NCBI GenBank assembly: GCA_012861695.1
Contig: JAAOOA010000156.1
Span: 248,001 to 312,000, forward strand
Source: Trematomus loennbergii
Lineage: Eukaryota; Chordata; Actinopteri; Perciformes; Nototheniidae
Length of the DNA stretch: 64,000 nucleotides
Direction: 5' to 3'
The notes beneath the pieces are model-generated. The model was not told the DNA's origin and made no database searches. It saw nothing but the letters and a program-made list of their open reading frames with translations. A program made the position numbers and the translations under genes. Numbering within the stretch: the first letter of the stretch is position 1; each line of letters starts with the position of its first letter. Shown one piece after another: positions 59,138-64,000 of the stretch.

Positions 59138-59195
59138 GTGTGTGTGTGTGGTGTGTGCGTGCGTGCGTGTGCGTGCGTGCGTGCGTGCGTGCGTT
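59083..59195. repeat. (TG)n / (GTGC)n microsatellite
   Basis: A TG run grades into GCGTGCGT repeats over about 110 bp. Long open frames through it on both strands are repeat artefacts. Confidence 0.95.
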
Positions 59196-59450
59196 GTTTC
59201 TGTGTGTTTTTCTCTGTCTGTCCTGGTATTGTATCCGGGTCAGATTGACCCGAACCTCTTATGAAGGACATAAATGCGGGTGGGCATTTTTTCATAAGTG
59301 GAAAAAAATAAAAACAATTCCACATGTCCTTCACAATAAATAAGACCCGGCCATTGAGTTTCAGGTTGAACGAAAATATCCTTATATTTTTTTTTATTCA
59401 TTGAAAATGGAAATCGGGTCAATTTGACCCGAACACCACACAAGGGTTAA

Positions 59451-60870
59451 TGTATACACATCCTGCTATAGATGAAAAAAAAGATTCATGGCTTTGCTAA
59501 AAAGAACCCTCTTTCCCCTTGATGCTGTTCTGAAACACAGCGTCTGTGTTTGACCATTGCATACTACGTTGCCAATACTACAGTGTGATGAGACTTTTGT
59601 TCTTGCATGAATCGAGACACTGTTCTCCTACCTCATGTTGTGATATAAAAATATGTTTTTTAAGCAGAAGACACTGCATCTCTAACTGTTTATCATCATT
59701 GATATTTAGTAAATTACATACCTGTAAATGCTTTTAGCTAATACCTCAGTTGTGTTTGTTTTTTCCTTCTGTTTTTGCCCTTCCCTGATTTCAGATCTTG
59801 TAAATATTCCCTGTAAAGACAATGAACTTGGATCAAATTCAAGTAAAGTTCTGTAGTGTGTCTTTTGCCTTTTTGATGCACATTTCTGTCCTCCTCGTCA
59901 CTTCCTTATTGACTAAAGATTCACACATTTGCACCAAATTCATATTGAAAATCATCAGCAAGCTTCTGATGTGGTTTTAACTTCAGTAGTTTTGTACATA
60001 TCGTCTCTACAGCTGATAATGGAGATTTATAGTCAACAACAGTATGGACACACTGAAGCCAGTGAGTGGCACTCAAGTTATAATAAATAAATCCCTGTCT
60101 CTTGAAATAATAATGTGTAGAATTGAAAGAGCTCAATTAAATGAATCAGTCTCTGATCAACAGAAAATGAATTTCTTACTTCAAACAAATAACATTTTCT
60201 GGTTTCAGCCTCTCAAATATTGTTTTAGTGTCATAATTATGCAATTAAATTGATATTTTGACTCCATGATCAATACATTAATGATAATTTGACAGAGGAA
60301 TCAATAATTACAACAATATTGTATATCTGAGCGGTTTTGGAAGAAGTATGCAAATAAGTAAATGTAGCAAAATCAAAGTGTAGAAATACACTTGTAGGTA
60401 TTAATAATTAAAATTAGAATATACTTAGTATATATTACAGCATACTTGTGTATTATAATTAGTGATGCATTCATGTGTTCATCACTTTAATGTTGCAGCT
60501 AGTGAAGGTGGGCCTGGTTTTGAAAATCATCTTGTGATGCAATCACACCAGACTTCCTCACACATCTCCTTCTGGCGCCCTCGCTTGGACCACACCCATC
60601 TTTAAAATCAACCTTCTAATCTCATTTTAACATCTGCAAAGTTGCATGACTGCATCTTGCACAATTGCAAAATTGGAGTGACAAAATGTGTCAGCTGACA
60701 ATATGGAGAGGTCCTCAAATCCTCCTCTATTCTAGTTTCCGATACAGTAGAAGCTTCCAGAAGCCCATTCTGCCACGAAACGCTAACGGACTAACTATGT
60801 TAAACAATGGCAGCATCCCACCCACACTGATTCAATAGACATGGACAATTCTTATTTTAACAAACAATTC
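59451..60870. other. Intergenic sequence downstream of the receptor gene
   Basis: It is AT-rich. I see no exon, RNA gene or defined transposon end. Confidence 0.4.
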
Positions 60871-60887
60871 ATCCTTTCATTAATCAC

Positions 60888-60893
60888 TTTATT
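60888..60893 (-). terminator. Candidate polyadenylation signal for the GPR160-like gene
   Basis: On the minus strand AATAAA lies about 180 bp past the stop codon at 61,071, a plausible 3' UTR end. No transcript evidence is available. Confidence 0.4.
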
Positions 60894-61070
60894 AGCTGTT
60901 TATAAAATGCATTCAAAACATTTAGTATTCAAAATCAATTAAAGCCAGGGGCTAAGCAAAGTCTTTAGGATTCATTAATGGATATCTCGGAACAATACCA
61001 TCTTGTTATTGTTATTATTATAGCCAAAGTAGTGGTCTGACCAAACAGGTCCACATTGAGGTCTCAAGAG

Positions 61071-61994
61071 TTAAGTCCACATCTTCCAACACAAGACCTT
61101 TTTGTGTTTACCTGTGTGGTCAGGCTCTGTCCTCCGAAGCCAGGCTAAATGTAAATCTCCACTCACAGAAGCTGTCGGGGGGCACGGCCCCCAGCCCTGC
61201 CCCAGCTGCGAGGCGGGACAGACTGCACATAAAACCACTGCTATCAGGAGGCTGTTGAGGAAGCAGAGCCAGGCGCCGCTCAGGCCCAGGTAGGCAGGGA
61301 TTCCCACAAGCAGCAGGAGGAGCACGGCCAGGATCACCAGGAACAGAGCCCATGTGTTCAGAAATATATGCAGGGTCTGGAGAACAAAACTTCTTCTGGA
61401 GAGAGCTCTACTTTGGTCTGTAGTTTGATCTTTTAAAGGAGAATGTTTTAATGTCAGGCATCCAGCATGCAACGCTGCACAGCCCAAAATCAGGAGGAGA
61501 GACGTAGCAATGTGCAGGATCTGAGAGGTGTGGAAGACCCAGCACTGGTGGATCTGGATGTGAAACACTTCCTCTATGACGGGCCTGAAGTCAGACAGCA
61601 GGAAGACGTAGAGAGCAGAGAGGATCCACAGCAGGCCGCTCACAAAGAGGCTCAACCTGCTGGAGGCCTGCCACCTCCGAGTGATGGAGAAGAAATGGTC
61701 CAAACCGGCCAGGACTACGACCGGCCACTGCAGAGCGCTGTAGACTTCTCCAAGGATCTGAACCAGCAGACACACATGGTACCGGGTCAGCTTTAAGCCC
61801 AGCAGGTGTCCCTCAGCCTGGAGGTGCAGGGCGGTGATGGAGAGGGTCAGGAGTGTGTCGGCAACAGCCAGGGACACACTGAAAACTCCCAGGAAGCTTC
61901 GGCAGATGTGTTTCCTCTGGAAGAACACCAGCGCCCAGTTGAGAAGACATTTTCCTCCCAGGCCCCGCAGGATGGAGGCGATGGGGACGTTCAT
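61071..61994 (-). CDS. gpr160: GPR160-like orphan G-protein-coupled receptor
   Basis: The 307-residue open frame has seven hydrophobic spans. Span 1 is around residues 5-22 (GKCLLNWALVFF) and span 2 34-57 (FSVSLAVADTLLTLSI). Span 3 is 74-97 (LTRYHVCLLVQILGEVY), with LDHFF where many receptors have DRY. Span 4 is near 115-134, span 5 near 155-180, span 6 near 205-235 (ending VGIPAYLGL) and span 7 near 238-258 (AWLCFLNSLLIAVVL). The RYHVCL, IPAYLG and FLNSLLIA segments match my recollection of vertebrate GPR160, an orphan plasma-membrane receptor; length is similar (human about 338). The in-frame TGA upstream at about 62,028 supports this start or a spliced 5' UTR. Single-exon coding fits the family. 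No disruption is seen. Confidence 0.85.
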   Translation of the reverse strand: MNVPIASILRGLGGKCLLNWALVFFQRKHICRSFLGVFSVSLAVADTLLTLSITALHLQAEGHLLGLKLTRYHVCLLVQILGEVYSALQWPVVVLAGLDHFFSITRRWQASSRLSLFVSGLLWILSALYVFLLSDFRPVIEEVFHIQIHQCWVFHTSQILHIATSLLLILGCAALHAGCLTLKHSPLKDQTTDQSRALSRRSFVLQTLHIFLNTWALFLVILAVLLLLLVGIPAYLGLSGAWLCFLNSLLIAVVLCAVCPASQLGQGWGPCPPTASVSGDLHLAWLRRTEPDHTGKHKKVLCWKMWT

Positions 61995-62309
61995 TGTGTT
62001 TTCAACCAGAGGTGCAGCAGGTACCGAGGGTCATTATGGAGGGACACTCTGCTGCTGCAGGTGGAAACATAATTTAAATGTATTACAAATCTTACACATT
62101 TCTTCTTCTAATTTCGAATCTTAAAGAACCAGTATATAGGATTTATTCCTTTATTTCATTGGAATTTTACCAAATGATATTGTTATAGGGCAACATTAAT
62201 TATAATAACAAACATATCCAAGGCATAAGAAAAAAAGGTAAAGAAAATGATAAGCATCAATTCAAAGGATATATTTAACAGATAACTAATATGTACATAA
62301 TTGTCACAT

Positions 62310-63700
62310 CTAACCTGTAATTTTTGTTAGGAAAGGACATGCCTGAAAGACACAATTCAACATGTTCTCCTTCTCTGAGGGTCAAGAAGAACATCCAAGA
62401 GGAAAATAAAAAGCTGATTTTAAGACCAGAGGCCTGTACTACGAAGCTGGATTTTCGCTTAGCCGGCTAAATTCAGGGAAATCTCGGGCTTTCCGGTCCT
62501 ACGACGCTGGTTCTCTTTTTAGCAGGCTAGATTTCCATGGTAACTTATGCTGAGCGGCAAACCTGGGGGCTATACTACGAATCAAGATTTTCGTTTAGCA
62601 AGCTAACTTCAGGGGTTTCCGGTCCTACGAAGCTGGTTCACTTTTTAGCGGGCTAGATAACTTATTCTGAACGGCTATCCTCCGGAGCAGGATAGGTTCC
62701 AGGATAAAAGCACTGCCTGCTGACCAATCAGAGCTCAGTGTGCGGAGTTTAAAGCGATCAATTCATATGACAGGAGGAGAAAGGAAATACAGTTTAAACT
62801 GCCGTTGCAGGAAAGACGACCGGCCAAAATCAACTGACTGTGTGAACGTGAAAATGAATAGAATATCCCCTCCCATCTTCAGAGCAATCTGACTATTATA
62901 ACATTAGCGTTAAGAAAGCTTACTTAAATATCTGCCACAACATAAGTAACCGGATCAAAGTAACATTAAGTACAGTCCGCGGCACTGTGAGTGCAGACGT
63001 TGATGTGTCCCATTATCATTCATATCATATCACATCATAACGTATCATATATTTCCTTATCTGAGTCAGCTTCTTGAGCCGTATCTGGCCGTGCAACACT
63101 CACAGTGTCACATAGCCTACTGTATGCAGAAGTATTATTTTAAGCAACACATTAAATTGACGAAACACTCGAGTCAAATTCTCCTAATTAAAGTCAGATC
63201 CACTCGTGTCTTGGACGGGGCAGTGATTTCATAAACCTGTTAATGTACGCATTCAAACACTTTTTCTTTTACCAGCTGTATTCACCTTGCAGGTGCAGCT
63301 ATGTGGCTTTTATCCTGGGTAAAGTGTTTAAGTCATGGATGTTTAAAGTTTAACTTCCTCATATTTGACTAATATTAAAGTTCACTTTTCATTCAGGAAG
63401 TATGACGCTGCGCTGTCAGTACGCTTCTCCGTGTTTGAGATTGGTCGAATGCTCCAAATACCACCCCTTTCATGTGAACGCGCACCTAACTAGATAGGAC
63501 ACGGCGGCTTGAGCGATCCACTTGATATCCAGCGTCGTAGTACAGTTTAGCGCCAGCGCGTATGTTTTGGATTACGCCAACCGGCTAACTCCAACATATC
63601 CAGGTTAAATTGAACCAGCTTCGTAGTACAGGCCTCAGTACAGGACATTCACTAATAAACTACACTTTTATTGTGAAAACAAAGATCTGCACACCGAATA
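62310..63700 (-). repeat. Older dispersed repeat, inverted relative of 2,400-2,710, split by a MITE
   Basis: TTAGGAAAGGACATGCCTGA, GGGTCAAGAAGAACATCCAA and TTAAGACCAG on the left, then TACAGGACATTCACTAA and TTTTATTGTGAAAACA on the right, are the reverse complement of 2,540-2,700. The interruption is the element at 62,430-63,635, for which 2,580-2,590 is the empty site. Confidence 0.75.
62430..63635. mobile_element. MITE with AGGCCTGTACTACGAAGC termini
   Basis: The perfect terminal inverted repeat AGGCCTGTACTACGAAGC...GCTTCGTAGTACAGGCCT is flanked by CAG on both sides (62,427-62,429 and 63,636-63,638), a 3-bp TSD consistent with PIF/Harbinger. The left end contains a second partial copy of the terminus (about 62,567-62,690: GGGGCTATACTACGAATC, then GGTCCTACGAAGCTGGTTC), so the element has an internal duplication. 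The interior is non-coding. Confidence 0.88.
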
Positions 63701-64000
63701 TTTTTGTAGTCTATCAGGACCATCATTTGTAGATAGACAATCAAATATACAGTCTATGCTGTCAACATATAACGGTTATTTAAATCTGAGAGCCGTTAGT
63801 TTGCTCACTTCTGACGGTCAGTCAATGTTATTTACGGTTGTTGTTAAAAAGACTCTTATCCCTCTCTAAAACTAAGTACAAGGTCAAATAGTTTTTCAAA
63901 AATTGGAAAAAAAACACGTTTGTATTTTTATTTTACTTACATTGTGTACACATCATGTTAATCCTAAAATGTAGTGCGTAGATATTTGCTTAATATAGCA

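Larger units (their letters stand above)
57730..59446 (-). mobile_element. piggyBac element, internally deleted
   Basis: The termini CCCTTGTGTTATGTTC and GAACACCACACAAGGG are inverted. The right end abuts TTAA (59,447-59,450), while the left flank reads TTTT and is probably mutated. TTGACCCGAAC motifs recur near both ends (57,776, 59,250, 59,423). The element carries the first and last parts of a PGBD4-type transposase but none of the catalytic middle, and contains expanded CA and TG microsatellites. Confidence 0.85.

Noticed and set aside
59018..59343. Cys/Val-rich and His/Thr-rich open frames
   Set aside because: They are translations of the TG/CA microsatellite in different frames.

Overview
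The window is vertebrate nuclear DNA, most likely from a ray-finned (teleost) fish. The evidence is spliced genes with GT/AG borders, a tRNA-derived SINE, Tc1, hAT, PIF/Harbinger and piggyBac-type DNA transposons, an APE/RT LINE and a GPR160-type receptor. There is no prokaryotic gene organisation and no CRISPR array. The species cannot be named from the sequence. Transposons make up most of the annotatable DNA, and several nest three deep with clean target-site duplications (TSDs).

Bases 1-36,300 are a recent tandem duplication. Unit 1 starts at or before base 1 and runs to about 23,310; unit 2 starts at 23,311. The shared blocks (1-1240 = 23,311-24,546; about 13,056-14,975 = 31,637-33,560; about 20,714-21,290 = 33,566-34,045; about 21,724-22,450 = 35,660-36,280) are nearly identical. 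The duplicated gene is a CD2/SLAM-type immunoglobulin-superfamily receptor: signal exon, V-set exon without the canonical cysteines, C2 exon with several cysteines, transmembrane exon, and short cytoplasmic exons with tyrosine motifs. Unit 2 keeps all six exons but has a one-base frameshift in the C2 exon. Unit 1 keeps only the signal exon, a transmembrane remnant and the tail exons. A third, inverted relative (17.0-20.7 kb, minus strand) has its V exon split by a hAT element and carries a different one-base C2 frameshift. As assembled, all three look like pseudogenes.

Unique insertions distinguish the two units. Unit 1 gained a 4.9-kb element containing a Tc1 copy, a three-level hAT nest, a roughly 3.9-kb LINE with a 2A-like motif, and a truncated LINE copy. 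Unit 2 gained a hAT inside a hAT, a 2.5-kb hAT carrying two head-to-tail Harbinger MITEs, and an LTR-like element with a MITE inside it.

From 36 to 57 kb the sequence is mostly non-coding and repeat-rich: TTAA-flanked MITEs, hATs, a 127-bp minisatellite and a 10-bp satellite. It holds one long single-exon coding region on the minus strand (43.16-45.36 kb), an unrecognised Glu/Lys-rich coiled-coil protein with about three internal repeats and one frameshift. At 56.6-57.4 kb (minus) there is a ZEB-like zinc-finger exon, apparently decayed, and an unassigned possible terminal exon. A deleted piggyBac element, with both ends of its transposase but no middle, occupies 57.7-59.45 kb.

The only gene that looks fully intact is a GPR160-like seven-transmembrane receptor at 61.07-61.99 kb (minus). 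The last 2 kb is a MITE inserted in an older repeat whose relative lies at 2.4-2.7 kb.
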